Notes: generated by a model from the sequence alone, not told the origin. A DNA stretch of 64,000 nt from Nonomuraea sp. SBT364 (GCF_001083785.1 NZ_LAVL01000003.1:62001-126000), one strand, 5' to 3'; counted from the stretch's first letter, positions 1 to 8,473 are shown. Numbers and translations are program-made.

Positions 1-695
1 TGTGCGCGACCTACCTGCGGCAGGAGCAGCGGGTGACGTTCCGGCTGCCGCCGGAGGCCGCGTACGTGCCGCCGGCCCCGGACGCCTTCGCCAACCAGGA
101 GCTGGCCGACAGCTTCGACATCGCGGGCGACTACCAGGTGCACCGCGTGGAGCCGGAGAACAAGGAGCTGCCGCAGGTGGGCTACGCGGACGGCGCCCTG
201 TCGGCCGGCCACGCCTCGGCGGGCTGGTTCGGCCTGCTGTCGTCGGGTGTGTCGCCGCGCAACCCGGCGTTCAGCACCGCGATCACCATCAGGAAGTTCC
301 AGGGCGACTCCACCGACATGGACACCGTCTACACGGGGCTCGTCAAGGACGGCAAGACGGACGTGGTGGCGTTCTACGTGAACACCCACAAGTTCGCCGG
401 CTTCGAGGTCCGCGGGCCGCAGGTGCCGGGCGGGCTGGCGGTCTTCGGCGTCAAGCAGGGCGTGACCGTCCCCGACGGCGGCCGGTTCGCGCTGTCGCTG
501 GTGGGTGACCGGGCCGCCATGTACGCCGACACCGGCTCGGGCTGGGAGCTCGTCACCGTCGCCACGCTGGAGCACCTGCCGGAGCTGTCGGACCCGGAGG
601 TCCGGGCGGGCTACCGCTACGGCTTCGGCGTCCGGGGCGACGGCGGGGCCTCCCCGCTGCTGCTCGACGCGGTGGAGGGCCGCAGCATCTCCTGA
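1..695 (+). CDS. Unknown protein, 3' part (5' end outside the window)
   Basis: The reading frame is open from the first base of the window to the TGA at 693-695. A GTG at 33-35 is in frame, but the codons before it also read well as protein, so the gene very probably starts upstream and about 230 C-terminal residues are seen. The segment is rich in beta-strand-like stretches with aromatic and glycine residues, with no predicted membrane helix. It resembles the concanavalin-A-like/laminin-G type domains found at the C terminus of secreted glycoside hydrolases, but I see no catalytic motif and do not assign a family. A strong hairpin terminator follows directly at 703-736. Confidence 0.6.
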   Translation, partial: CATYLRQEQRVTFRLPPEAAYVPPAPDAFANQELADSFDIAGDYQVHRVEPENKELPQVGYADGALSAGHASAGWFGLLSSGVSPRNPAFSTAITIRKFQGDSTDMDTVYTGLVKDGKTDVVAFYVNTHKFAGFEVRGPQVPGGLAVFGVKQGVTVPDGGRFALSLVGDRAAMYADTGSGWELVTVATLEHLPELSDPEVRAGYRYGFGVRGDGGASPLLLDAVEGRSIS

Positions 696-702
696 CCCCG
701 AC

Positions 703-736
703 GCGGAGGGCGCCGGCCGGGACCGGCGCCCTCCGC
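703..736 (+). terminator. Intrinsic terminator hairpin
   Basis: Perfect 14-bp inverted repeat (703-716 with 723-736, GC-rich arms, 6-nt loop) followed by TTGCTCT. It lies 8 bp after the stop of the first gene and 12 bp before the end of the convergent Nudix gene, so it can serve both strands. Confidence 0.8.
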
Positions 737-747
737 TTGCTCTCCGC

Positions 748-1200
748 TCAGGCCACCGACCGCAGCCCGCGCAGCACCCACGGCGGGCAGCCGGGGTCCG
801 CCTCGGCCTCGTCGAGCGTGACCCAGACGAACCCGGCGACCTCGTCCGGCGAGACGGCGACGGGCTCCGCGCCGCCGGGCAGCTCCGCCCGGAACACCAC
901 GTTGACCACCGGGTCGCCGTCGTCGGTCACGAAGAACGAGCTCGACCCGTAGGTGAGCTCTCCCACGTCGACGCCGATCTCCTCCTTCACCTCCCGGCGC
1001 GCCGTCTCCTCCAGCACCCGCTCACCGGCGCCGTCGGTCTCCACCTTCCCGCCGACGCCCGCCAGCGTCCCGGGGGCGTGCTCCTCCGCCGCGCCCCGCC
1101 GGATGAGCAGCCATCGCCCGTCACGTCGCAGGAACACCTCGACGTTCACCACGAAGGCGGGCCGGCCGTTGGCCGTGATCACTGTCGTCATGGCGCGCAT
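748..1200 (-). CDS. Nudix hydrolase
   Basis: 150 residues. The second half of the Nudix box is clear (REVKEEIGV, about residues 69-77), preceded by GGKVE and GER. The spacing between the first glycine and the first metal-binding glutamate is several residues longer than the usual GX5E, so the helix start may carry a small insertion. The family hydrolyses nucleoside diphosphates linked to another group; the substrate cannot be read from the sequence. ATG at 1200; a second ATG four codons in (1188-1191) is an alternative. It is divergent from the DoxX-like gene across a 65-bp spacer with two inverted repeats, so both may share a regulator. Confidence 0.85.
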   Translation of the reverse strand: MRAMTTVITANGRPAFVVNVEVFLRRDGRWLLIRRGAAEEHAPGTLAGVGGKVETDGAGERVLEETARREVKEEIGVDVGELTYGSSSFFVTDDGDPVVNVVFRAELPGGAEPVAVSPDEVAGFVWVTLDEAEADPGCPPWVLRGLRSVA

Positions 1201-1209
1201 CCTATGTTG

Positions 1210-1252
1210 GATAGTGCTACTATCTAGCTATGACTGGATAGCGGCGCTATCC
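1210..1252. promoter_or_regulatory. Two operator-like inverted repeats in a divergent promoter
   Basis: GATAGT-GCT-ACTATC at 1210-1224 and GGATAGC-GGC-GCTATCC at 1236-1252. Both are perfect inverted repeats with 3-nt spacers, share the half-site GGATAG, and have centres 27 bp apart. They fill the spacer between the Nudix gene (minus) and the DoxX-like gene (plus). The layout suits cooperative binding of a dimeric repressor; the MarR gene at 1732-2145 is the nearest candidate. Confidence 0.6.
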
Positions 1253-1265
1253 ACAAGGAGGGATC

Positions 1266-1754
1266 ATGTTCATCGTCATCGGCGTCCTTCTCGGGGCGCT
1301 CCTGCTGTTCAGGCTGCTGGGGGCGCTCGGCGTCCGGCGCTTCGCCACCTGGAAGGTCAGCTCGGCGCACGCGCTGGCGGCCATGCTCGTCCTGACCGCC
1401 AGTGCCCACTTCGTCCCGGCGGGCGTCACGTTCATGCCCAACCACGGGGACATGGTCGCCATGATGCCGCCGTTCGTCCCGTTCCCCGGCTTCATGGTGT
1501 ACGCGACGGGCGTGCTGGAGCTGGCGGGCGCGGCCGCCCTCGTCATCGCCGCCACCCGGCGGGCCGCCGGGCTGTGCCTGGCCCTGTTCTTCGTGCTGGT
1601 GTTGCCGGCCAACGTCTACGCCGCCGTCGCCGACGTGCCGGGCGCCTCGCCCCTGTGGCTGCGGATCCCCGAGCAGGTGCTGTACATCGCGATCGCGCTG
1701 TGGGCCGCCGAACTGCGGCGGCTCCCGGCGGTCAGCCGGCTGCGATCAGCTTGA
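1266..1754 (+). CDS. DoxX-like small integral membrane protein
   Basis: 162 residues with about four hydrophobic segments (roughly 3-20, 32-52, 75-120 and 138-153), and a conserved-looking SAHFVPAGVTFMP stretch after helix 2, typical of DoxX-like membrane proteins. The molecular role of this family is poorly known; some members act in redox or thiol-stress complexes. ATG at 1266 follows a strong ribosome binding site (AAGGAGGG). Its 3' end overlaps the convergent MarR gene by 23 bp. Inverted repeats directly upstream suggest repression by a local regulator. Confidence 0.8.
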   Translation: MFIVIGVLLGALLLFRLLGALGVRRFATWKVSSAHALAAMLVLTASAHFVPAGVTFMPNHGDMVAMMPPFVPFPGFMVYATGVLELAGAAALVIAATRRAAGLCLALFFVLVLPANVYAAVADVPGASPLWLRIPEQVLYIAIALWAAELRRLPAVSRLRSA

Positions 1755-2145
1755 TCAACTGCTCGCGGAACCAGTCGTAGTCGTCCAGGGCGCCCAGGAG
1801 ATGGTCGGAGGCGCGTTCCTCATGGCGGGCGGCGGCCACCACCTCGGCGCCCGCCTCGGTGATCCGGACCAGCATGCGGCGGCGGTCACGGTCGTCCGGG
1901 TGGCGCTCGACGTGGCCGGCCTGGCGCAGGTGGTCGACGGTGCGGCTGATCGTCTGGTCGGTCACCCGGCACAGGACCGCGATCTCCCGCTGCGAGAGCG
2001 GGCCCGCCGCCAGGTGGTGCAGGGCGATCAGCCCGGCGTGCGTCAGGCCGTGCGTCTCCAGGAAGGCGTGGAAGCGCCCCTCGACGACGCGGGCGGCCAC
2101 CGACAGCAGGCGCCCCGTCGGCCAGGCGCCGATGTCGTCGCGCAT
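1732..2145 (-). CDS. MarR-family transcriptional regulator
   Basis: 137 residues. The winged helix is clear: a recognition-helix region near LSQREIAVLCRVTDQTISRT (about 50-69) and a wing ending in DDRDRRRMLVRITEAG (about 84-99). ATG at 2145 is preceded by GAGGCAGAGG on the minus strand; an in-frame GTG at 2163 has no ribosome binding site. The gene is divergent from the membrane protein at 2188 and converges on the DoxX-like gene. Small phenolic or lipophilic ligands and oxidants are usual MarR inducers; the ligand here is unknown. Confidence 0.9.
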   Translation of the reverse strand: MRDDIGAWPTGRLLSVAARVVEGRFHAFLETHGLTHAGLIALHHLAAGPLSQREIAVLCRVTDQTISRTVDHLRQAGHVERHPDDRDRRRMLVRITEAGAEVVAAARHEERASDHLLGALDDYDWFREQLIKLIAAG

Positions 2146-2187
2146 CGCCTCTGCCTCGTCCACGGGCCCATTGTCGCGTAGTCCATA

Positions 2188-3168
2188 ATGTTCAGCATGC
2201 TGAGCAATAGGGTCGTGCTCTGGGGAGTGGTGGCCAGCGCCGTGCTGACGGGGCTGGTCTGGGTCGCCGGGCAACGCCTCCAGGGGGTCGAGCTCCTGCC
2301 CGACCAGGGGGCGTCCTGGTACTACTGGAAGCTGCCCGAGCCCACCGTGTGGACCCGCCTGTCGGCCTGGCTCGGCTACGCGGGCCACCAGCTCGCGCTC
2401 TGGGGCGTGATCTACTACGCGCAGACCAGGGTCCGCCGCTACACCTCCGGGCTGCACCGGGTCAACGTGGTCGCGCTGGCGGTGAACTTCGGCTTCATCC
2501 TGCTGCACCAGGTCCAGACCCAGGTGTTCTACGACGGCCTGGCCCAGGACGTGTCGATCTTCAGCTCGCAGGGCTCGGTGGTGCTGCTGCTGGTCGTGGT
2601 CCTGCTCATGGAGAACCGCCGCCGCGGCCTGTTCGCCGGCCGGCCCGCGCCGATCTCCGCCGGGGTGGTGGACTTCGCCCGGCGCTATCACGGCTACCTG
2701 TTCAGCTGGGCCGCGGTCTACACGTTCTGGTATCACCCGATGGAGACGACCAGCGGGCACCTGATCGGGTTCTTCTACATGTTCCTGCTCCTGCTCCAGG
2801 GCAGCCTCTTCCTCACCCGGGCGCACACGAACCGCTGGTGGACGCTCACCCTGGAGCTCCTGGTCGCCGCGCACGGCACGCTGGTCGCCGTCATGAGCAC
2901 CGGGCCCGGCGGGCTCTGGCCGATGTTCCTGTTCGGCTTCCTCGGCGTGTTCATCCTCACCCAGATGCACGGCCTCGGCCTCGGCATCCGCACCCGCTGG
3001 ACCCTGGCCGCCGGCTACGCGGCCGCGGTGGTCGCGGTGTACGCGGTGCGCGGCTGGGGCAGCCTCGACGAGGTGGTCCGCATCCCGGCGATCGAGTACC
3101 TGCTCGTCGCACTCCTGGCAGCACTGCTCTGGGGCGGAATGCGGCTCGTCGCGGCGATGCGCGGCTAG
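2188..3168 (+). CDS. Unknown polytopic membrane protein
   Basis: 326 residues, about eight or nine hydrophobic helices (for example near 8-27, 70-88, 97-113, 133-147, 178-190, 198-215, 225-242, 248-262, 275-290, 305-322). Histidines occur in or near several helices (GYAGHQLALWG, LLHQVQTQ, WYHPMETTSGH, QMHGLGLG), which could bind metal or haem, but I do not recognise the family. No ribosome binding site precedes the ATG at 2188 or the in-frame ATG at 2197, so the transcript may be leaderless. Divergent from the MarR gene, which probably controls it. Confidence 0.75.
   Translation: MFSMLSNRVVLWGVVASAVLTGLVWVAGQRLQGVELLPDQGASWYYWKLPEPTVWTRLSAWLGYAGHQLALWGVIYYAQTRVRRYTSGLHRVNVVALAVNFGFILLHQVQTQVFYDGLAQDVSIFSSQGSVVLLLVVVLLMENRRRGLFAGRPAPISAGVVDFARRYHGYLFSWAAVYTFWYHPMETTSGHLIGFFYMFLLLLQGSLFLTRAHTNRWWTLTLELLVAAHGTLVAVMSTGPGGLWPMFLFGFLGVFILTQMHGLGLGIRTRWTLAAGYAAAVVAVYAVRGWGSLDEVVRIPAIEYLLVALLAALLWGGMRLVAAMRG
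2190..2205. promoter_or_regulatory. Palindromic operator candidate over the start of the membrane-protein gene
   Basis: Perfect 12-bp palindrome TCAGCATGCTGA at 2192-2203, extended by a G-C pair at 2190/2205 with one mismatch between. It lies in the 42-bp divergent spacer and first codons beside the MarR gene, the usual place for MarR autoregulation. The two candidate ATG codons of the plus-strand gene (2188, 2197) lie within or at the edge of it. Confidence 0.5.
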
Positions 3169-3186
3169 GGTTGAGGAATGTCCCCT

Positions 3187-4032
3187 ATGCACTCCGTCGG
3201 TGACCAGCGGCGGCGGGAGGAGCTGCGCGACTTCCTCAGGTCGAGGCGGGCGCGGCTGACTCCCGAGGAGGTCGGCATGCCCGGCGGCGGCAGGCGCAGG
3301 ACGCCCGGGCTGCGGCGGGAGGAGGTCGCCGTGCTCGCCGGGGTCGGCGTGTCCTGGTACACGTGGCTGGAGCAGGGGCGCGACATCCAGGTGTCCGGGG
3401 AGGTGCTCGACGCCGTCAGCCGGGCGCTGCGGCTGGGCGAGATGGAGCGCGAGCACCTCTACCTGCTCGCCGGGCTCAACCCGCCGCCGCGCGAGGCGCG
3501 CGAGGACGGGCGGCCGCTGCGGGAGGAACTGCTGCGGGTGCTGGAGGCGTGGTCGCCCCGGCCCGCCTACGTGCTCGACCGGCACTGGAACTTCGCCGCC
3601 GTCAACGACGCCGCGCGGGCCGTGTTCGGGTACGCGGACGAGGACCGCAACTGCCTGACCGCGTTCTTCACCAGCCCCCGGCACCGGGCGGCGTTCCGCG
3701 ACTGGGCGGCCGGGGCGCCGGGCGTGGTGCGGCAGTTCCGATGGGACATGGGACGCCACCCGGACGATCCGGAGTTCGGGCGGCTGGTCGGCCACCTGTG
3801 CGAGGCGAGTCCCGAGTTCGCCGAGCTGTGGGCCAGGCACGAGGTCGGCGAGACTTCGCAGGGCACCAAGGTGATCACGCATCCGGAGCTCGGGGAGCTC
3901 GTGTTCGAGTTCACCGGGGTCCCGGTGCCGGGGCGGCCCGACCACCGGCTGCTCCTGCACAACCCGCAGCCGGGCACCGGCACCGAGGACAAGCTGCACC
4001 TGCTCGTCCGCAAGGTGCGGCTGGCCGGTTGA
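3187..4032 (+). CDS. XRE-family regulator with MmyB-like ligand-binding domain
   Basis: About 281 residues. An N-terminal helix-turn-helix of the XRE type (TPGLRREEVAVLAGVGVSWY, then LEQGRD) is followed from about residue 100 by the MmyB-like sensor domain (RPAYVLDRHWNFAAVNDAA). Such regulators often control a neighbouring SDR oxidoreductase and bind a small, possibly fatty-acid-like, ligand. GAGG at 3173-3176 is 10 nt before the ATG at 3187 but only 1 nt before the upstream in-frame ATG at 3178, so 3187 is preferred. The SDR gene follows on the same strand after 67 bp and is the likely target. Confidence 0.88.
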   Translation: MHSVGDQRRREELRDFLRSRRARLTPEEVGMPGGGRRRTPGLRREEVAVLAGVGVSWYTWLEQGRDIQVSGEVLDAVSRALRLGEMEREHLYLLAGLNPPPREAREDGRPLREELLRVLEAWSPRPAYVLDRHWNFAAVNDAARAVFGYADEDRNCLTAFFTSPRHRAAFRDWAAGAPGVVRQFRWDMGRHPDDPEFGRLVGHLCEASPEFAELWARHEVGETSQGTKVITHPELGELVFEFTGVPVPGRPDHRLLLHNPQPGTGTEDKLHLLVRKVRLAG

Positions 4033-4099
4033 CTGGTGGTGCCAGACCTAGGCTGAGCCGCGTCTGGATGGGTGGAGCACGCGGTCCGACAATCGAGCC

Positions 4100-4852
4100 A
4101 TGACACGATTCGAGGGCAAGGTCGCGCTGGTCACGGGTGCGACGAGCGGCATGGGACTGGCGACGGCGAAGCGGCTCCTGGACGAGGGGGCGAGCGTGGT
4201 CGTCACCGGCCGCGACGACGACAGGCTGGCCCGCACGCTCAAGGAACTGGACGGCGGCGACCGGGTGCTCGCAGTGCGCGGCGACGTGGCCAGCGCCGAC
4301 GACCGTGACGAGCTGATGAGGCGGATCGCCGACCGGTTCGGGCGGCTGGACGTGCTGGTGGCCAACGCGGGCGTCGGCATCTTCGCCGGCAGCGCCGAAC
4401 TCACCGAGGCCGACTTCGACAGGTCCGTGGACGTCAACTTCAAGGGCGTGTTCTTCACCGTGCAGAAGGCGTTGCCGCTGATGGGCGAGGGCGCCTCGGT
4501 GGTGATCAACGCCTCCTGGACGCTCTATCGCGGCATGGCCATCGCGTCGGTCTACTCCGCGACCAAGGCCGCCGTGCACAGCCTGGCCCGCACCCTCGCG
4601 GCCGGCCTCGGCGGGCGCGGCATCCGCGTCAACTCGGTCAGCCCGGGATACATCGACACCCCGATGTTCCGGGGCGCGATGGAAGACGACGCCGCCGCCG
4701 CGGCGGCCACCGCCCAGGTGGTGCTCGGGCGCCTGGGGCGTTCGGAGGACGTGGCGGCGGCCGTGGCCTTCCTGGCCTCCGACGACGCGTCGTACATCAC
4801 CGGTCAGGACCTCGTGGTGGACGGCGGGCTGGTGGGCGCCATCGCCGGGTAG
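4100..4852 (+). CDS. SDR-family NAD(P)-dependent oxidoreductase
   Basis: 250 residues, the classical short-chain dehydrogenase size. The cofactor motif TGATSGMG lies at about 12-19, NAGVG at about 90-94, a candidate catalytic Ser in VVINAS at about 138 and YSATK at about 151-155. The C-terminal YITGQDLVVDGG is typical of the family. Substrate unknown. It sits directly after the XRE/MmyB-type regulator, an association common in actinomycetes. Confidence 0.92.
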   Translation: MTRFEGKVALVTGATSGMGLATAKRLLDEGASVVVTGRDDDRLARTLKELDGGDRVLAVRGDVASADDRDELMRRIADRFGRLDVLVANAGVGIFAGSAELTEADFDRSVDVNFKGVFFTVQKALPLMGEGASVVINASWTLYRGMAIASVYSATKAAVHSLARTLAAGLGGRGIRVNSVSPGYIDTPMFRGAMEDDAAAAAATAQVVLGRLGRSEDVAAAVAFLASDDASYITGQDLVVDGGLVGAIAG

Positions 4853-4894
4853 ATCCTGGGGGAGCGGCCAGAAGAGCGCGATTCAGGTGATCGG

Positions 4895-5419
4895 CTACCG
4901 GTGGCCGATGAGCACCGTGAGGTTCGACAGCTCCTCGCGGTCGACCCGGGCGAACAGTTCGCCGAGCGAAGAGCGTACCCGGGCCAGGCTCTGCTCGGGC
5001 ATGCGCAGGCCGCGCGCCAGCCGGGACGGCGCGGAGCCGCCGTGCCAGGCGATCAGCACGCGGCCGCCGGGCCGGGTGACGCGGTGCAGCTCGCGCAGCG
5101 CGGGCGGCAGTTCCGGCCAGATCGCCACGTTGTTGACCGAGACCACTCGGCCGAACGTCCCGTCCGGGAATCCGGTGTCGGAGGCGGTGCCCAGCCGCAG
5201 GTCGGCGGCGGCGGCCCGGCGGGCGGCGAGTAAGCGCATGTCCGGCGACGGGTCGACGCCGCTCACTCGCGCGCCTGTCGCGCAGAGCAGGCGGGCCAGC
5301 CCGCCTGCGCCGTATCCGATCTCCAGCACCCGCTCGCCGGGCCCGGCGGCGACCAGCGGCAGGATCTCCTTCTGGTGCCGGTTCGTCCAGAGCATGAAGC
5401 GTCCGGCCATCCGGCCCAC
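4895..5419 (-). CDS. SAM-dependent methyltransferase (class I)
   Basis: 174 residues. Motif I is VLEIGYGAGG (about 31-40), then VDPSPDM, FGRVVSVNNVAIWPE at the motif II region and RPGGRVLIAWHG at motif III. This is a UbiE/Methyltransf_11-like fold, somewhat shorter than usual. The start is GTG 5419 or ATG 5410. It is divergent from the MerR-like gene with almost no spacer, an arrangement suggesting MerR control. Substrate unknown. Confidence 0.85.
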   Translation of the reverse strand: MGRMAGRFMLWTNRHQKEILPLVAAGPGERVLEIGYGAGGLARLLCATGARVSGVDPSPDMRLLAARRAAAADLRLGTASDTGFPDGTFGRVVSVNNVAIWPELPPALRELHRVTRPGGRVLIAWHGGSAPSRLARGLRMPEQSLARVRSSLGELFARVDREELSNLTVLIGHR

Positions 5420-5436
5420 CCACCCCGACGGGTAGG

Positions 5437-5919
5437 CGTCCGATCGGCGAGGCGGCCAGGCGGCTCGGCGCGAACGCCTCAGCGCTGCGTTACTACGAGG
5501 AGCGCGGGCTGGTGCGGCCGGCGGCGCGCAGGCAGGGCCGGCGCATGTACGGCGTCGAGGAGTTGCGGAGGCTGGTCTTCCTCAGGTCGGCGCAGGGGCT
5601 CGGCATCCCGCTCGACACGGCGGGCACGGTGCTGGACGCGCCGGGTGCGCGATGGCGGGAGGAGATCGCCGGCCGGCTGACCGCGCTCGACGATCTCATC
5701 GCCCGTGCCCGGATGGCGCAGGAGGTGCTCCGGCACGTCCTCGACTGCCCGGCCGAGCATCCGGTGCGCGAGTGCGGCTTCCTGATGGGCGAGCTGGACC
5801 GGCTGCTGGACGGCGCCTCCCTGGAACAGCTCGCCACCGAGCAGGAGGAACCGGGCACGAGCCGCCGCCCGGTTCAGCCGCCGGCCCGTCCGGGCAGCCC
5901 TGACCTCGCCGGCCCGTGA
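5437..5919 (+). CDS. MerR-family regulator without a recognisable start codon
   Basis: In the frame ending at 5919 the protein reads from about 5440 as a complete MerR N terminus: PIGEAARRLGANASALRYYE, then EERGLVRP and, from 5536, a wing (RRMYGVEELRRLVFL), followed by a helical dimerisation region. The frame is open back to 5398 but holds no ATG, GTG or TTG before the helix-turn-helix. The first standard start is GTG 5512, which would remove most of the DNA-binding domain. The gene either uses a rare initiator (ACG 5428 or ATC 5443), carries a start-site mutation, or the sequence has an error. The tail after about residue 135 is proline-rich. It is divergent from the methyltransferase. Confidence 0.7.
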   Translation, partial: RPIGEAARRLGANASALRYYEERGLVRPAARRQGRRMYGVEELRRLVFLRSAQGLGIPLDTAGTVLDAPGARWREEIAGRLTALDDLIARARMAQEVLRHVLDCPAEHPVRECGFLMGELDRLLDGASLEQLATEQEEPGTSRRPVQPPARPGSPDLAGP

Positions 5920-5950
5920 CTTGTCGGTGGGCCGCCCTAACGTTCCCGTC

Positions 5951-8473
5951 ATGACGACGGCGTGGGCGGCGGTCCGGGCGGCGATCGACGCCGAGGACGT
6001 CGAGGGCGTGGCGGCCCTCGTGGCCGGGCTGGGGCGTGACGAGCGGCGCGAGGTGGCGCGGGCGCTGCCCCTCCACCTGCCGCAGGTCCGGCCCGGGCGG
6101 ATCGAGGCCATGCGGGTCGCCGGTTGCGGGGCGATCGGCGGCGCCGCCGCCGTCGTCTCCTGGCTGTGCCGGGGCGATCTCCGGGCGTGGAGCCGGAAGG
6201 AGGCGCCGCTGATCCTCCGGGCCGTCTCGGCCAGGCCCCAGGAGTGGCGCGCCGACCTGGCCGTGCGCCTGTCGCGCCGGCTCCGCGAGCCCGACCCGAA
6301 CGCCGGGCTCGCGCTGGAGCTGCTGCGCGTCACCGGGGCCGAGCCGCCCGCGCACGGCCCGCTCACCCGCACCTGGCTGGCGTCCGTCCTGGACGTCCCA
6401 TGGCAGACCCCGCCGGAGCGGATCGCCGCCGCGCTGAGGGACGATCCGCTCCTGGACGTCATGCTGCCGCGCCTGTTCGAGGCCGACGGGGTGGGCAGCG
6501 TGATGGCCGGTCATCCCGGCGCTCCCGAGACGCTGTGCGCGCTCACCCTGGACGGCCGGGTGTCGCGTGAGGCGCTGCTCGGCGGCTGCGTGGGCCGCCT
6601 CCTGCGCGGAGGGAGCGCGGCCGAGCTGCGGTCCTTCGCCGGGCTGCACGAGCTGCTCGCGCCCGTCCCCGACGAGGTGGCCGCGCGGCGCGGCGACTAC
6701 CTGGCGCTGCTGCCGTCCGGCCCGGCCCTGGTGGCCGACCTGGCGCTGCGGCACCTCCGCCGGGTGGGGCCGCTGCCGCCCGACGACGCGCGCGAAGCGA
6801 TCGTCGCACTCCTCTTCCGCACCGAAGGCCGCCTGATCACGGCCGGGCTGGCCTGGCTCGACCGCCTGGCCGCCCGTGACGGTGCCGAGCTGGACGGGTT
6901 CGCCGCCGCGCTCGGCGTCGCGCTCGGGGCCAGGGCGGGCCGGGCGCGGCTGCGGGCCGTGCACCTGGTGGTCGAGTACGCCGCCCGCTTCACCCCTGCT
7001 GGGGCCGAGCCCCTGGTGGAGGCCGCCGCCCTGATGCCGGCGAGGGAGGGCGAGCCGGTCGTCGCGGCGCTCTCCGGCGCGCCCGTGCCGTCGCCTCGTT
7101 TCCCCGGCCGGGCTTCCCCCGGTGGGGGCGAGGACCGAATTCGCGCCGAGCCGTTCGTGCCGCTGCCGCTGAGGCCCCCGCCCGTCCCCGAGCGCCTGTC
7201 GCCACGCGTGCGCGCTCCGGGGTGGCTCGGCAGGGCCAGGCTGTCGGAGCTCGACTGGCGGGGCGCCGAACGGTGGCTCGACGTGTTCGTACGGCTCGTG
7301 ACCACCGACCGCGCCGGGCTGAAGGCCGCGCTCACCATGCCCGGCCCCTGCCCCCAGCGGCCCCGGGACGACGTGCCGCCGACCCTCGCCGACCGGGCCA
7401 CGGCCCTGGGCACCCTGCTCATCCGCCCCGGCGTACGGGAGTCGTCGGCGCTCTCGCCCGGGTCGGGGATGATGGCGGCTCGGTTCGCCGAGGTTCATCG
7501 GGCGCTGGCCGGTGACGCCCTGCCGCCGTACCTCCTGGCCACCCCCACGCACGCCGACGGCCGGCTGGAGGCCGCCGAGCTGGTGTTCCGGCTGGAGGGG
7601 TACGAGCGCGACGGTGCGGAGGCGCTGCCCCTGGACCTCCGGCAGGCTCTCCTGCGGCTTCCCAGGGACACGCCCGGGGACGTGGTGGCACGGGCCTCCC
7701 ACCTGAAGAGCCCGGCCGGACGCGCCGCCGCCGGTTGGCTCGCGGGCACACCCGGCGCCCGGCCGCCCGAACCACGGGTCACCCTGCGCTGGGAGCCTGG
7801 CGGCGCGGGCGCCCGGGTGGTGACCGTGATCACGGGCCTTCCATTCGCCCTACGCCCGCAGGAGCCCTCTGCCGGGGACCAGGCACCCATCGGCGGCACG
7901 GGACACGGCGGGTGTGATGTGTTGCTGGCGGTCATGCCCGGCCATCGGGAGGTGGTGGCCGCGCAGCTCGTCGGGGACCTCACCGTGATGCCGTCGCTCG
8001 ACGACCTTCGGGCGCTGGCCATGGCGGGCGGTCCGGCGGGCGACGCGGTGGCGCTGATCCTGGCGCACCACCTGTGCGGGGGACCGAGAAGCGGGGCGGT
8101 GGCGCCGTTGCTGTGGCTGGCGGCGTCCGGAGACCTGCCGGGCGGCGCGGTGGGGAGGCAGCTCGCGGCGCTGTTCCGGCACGGCGACGGCCATTCGCCG
8201 GCGGGTGCGATGGCGGCGCTGCGGAGCGCCGCCCGGCAGGGGGCGCACCTCCAGGTGTGGGAGGCCGTGGCGGCGCTGCTCGACGCCTGCCTGCCCGGCC
8301 CGGGGGTGCGGGCCACGGGCACGCACACCCGACTGGTGACGTTCGCGGCGGAGGCGGCCGCCTGGGCAGGCGCCCGGGGCGCGTCCCCGGCCGTGGCCCG
8401 GCTGGCCGCCGGGACGCGCGTGACGGGCCTGGTGCGCGAGGCCCGCCGCCTGCACGCCCAACTCACCACCTGA
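5951..8473 (+). CDS. Large unknown helical-repeat protein (HEAT-like)
   Basis: 840 residues, very rich in Ala, Leu and Arg, with many amphipathic helix pairs and no signal peptide or membrane segment. The helix-pair pattern suggests a HEAT/armadillo-like solenoid. It resembles the large uncharacterised actinobacterial proteins (DUF6493-type) often found near SWIM-zinc-finger or MoxR/VWA genes, but none of those partners is here, so this match is only suggested. ATG 5951 is preferred; a TTG at 5921 would add ten residues. No ribosome binding site is visible and TAACGT lies just upstream, so the mRNA may be leaderless. A hairpin follows at 8501-8528. Confidence 0.7.
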   Translation: MTTAWAAVRAAIDAEDVEGVAALVAGLGRDERREVARALPLHLPQVRPGRIEAMRVAGCGAIGGAAAVVSWLCRGDLRAWSRKEAPLILRAVSARPQEWRADLAVRLSRRLREPDPNAGLALELLRVTGAEPPAHGPLTRTWLASVLDVPWQTPPERIAAALRDDPLLDVMLPRLFEADGVGSVMAGHPGAPETLCALTLDGRVSREALLGGCVGRLLRGGSAAELRSFAGLHELLAPVPDEVAARRGDYLALLPSGPALVADLALRHLRRVGPLPPDDAREAIVALLFRTEGRLITAGLAWLDRLAARDGAELDGFAAALGVALGARAGRARLRAVHLVVEYAARFTPAGAEPLVEAAALMPAREGEPVVAALSGAPVPSPRFPGRASPGGGEDRIRAEPFVPLPLRPPPVPERLSPRVRAPGWLGRARLSELDWRGAERWLDVFVRLVTTDRAGLKAALTMPGPCPQRPRDDVPPTLADRATALGTLLIRPGVRESSALSPGSGMMAARFAEVHRALAGDALPPYLLATPTHADGRLEAAELVFRLEGYERDGAEALPLDLRQALLRLPRDTPGDVVARASHLKSPAGRAAAGWLAGTPGARPPEPRVTLRWEPGGAGARVVTVITGLPFALRPQEPSAGDQAPIGGTGHGGCDVLLAVMPGHREVVAAQLVGDLTVMPSLDDLRALAMAGGPAGDAVALILAHHLCGGPRSGAVAPLLWLAASGDLPGGAVGRQLAALFRHGDGHSPAGAMAALRSAARQGAHLQVWEAVAALLDACLPGPGVRATGTHTRLVTFAAEAAAWAGARGASPAVARLAAGTRVTGLVREARRLHAQLTT

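Noticed and set aside
1732..3999. A 755-codon open frame on the minus strand that runs through the MarR gene and antisense to two plus-strand genes
   Set aside because: Only its last 137 codons match a family (MarR). The rest is the Arg/Pro/Gly-rich antisense of the membrane-protein and XRE genes, as expected at this GC content.
5375..5680. Alternative plus-strand gene start (ATG 5375) for the MerR region
   Set aside because: It is in another frame, encodes an Arg-rich low-complexity peptide, and lies antisense to the methyltransferase start.
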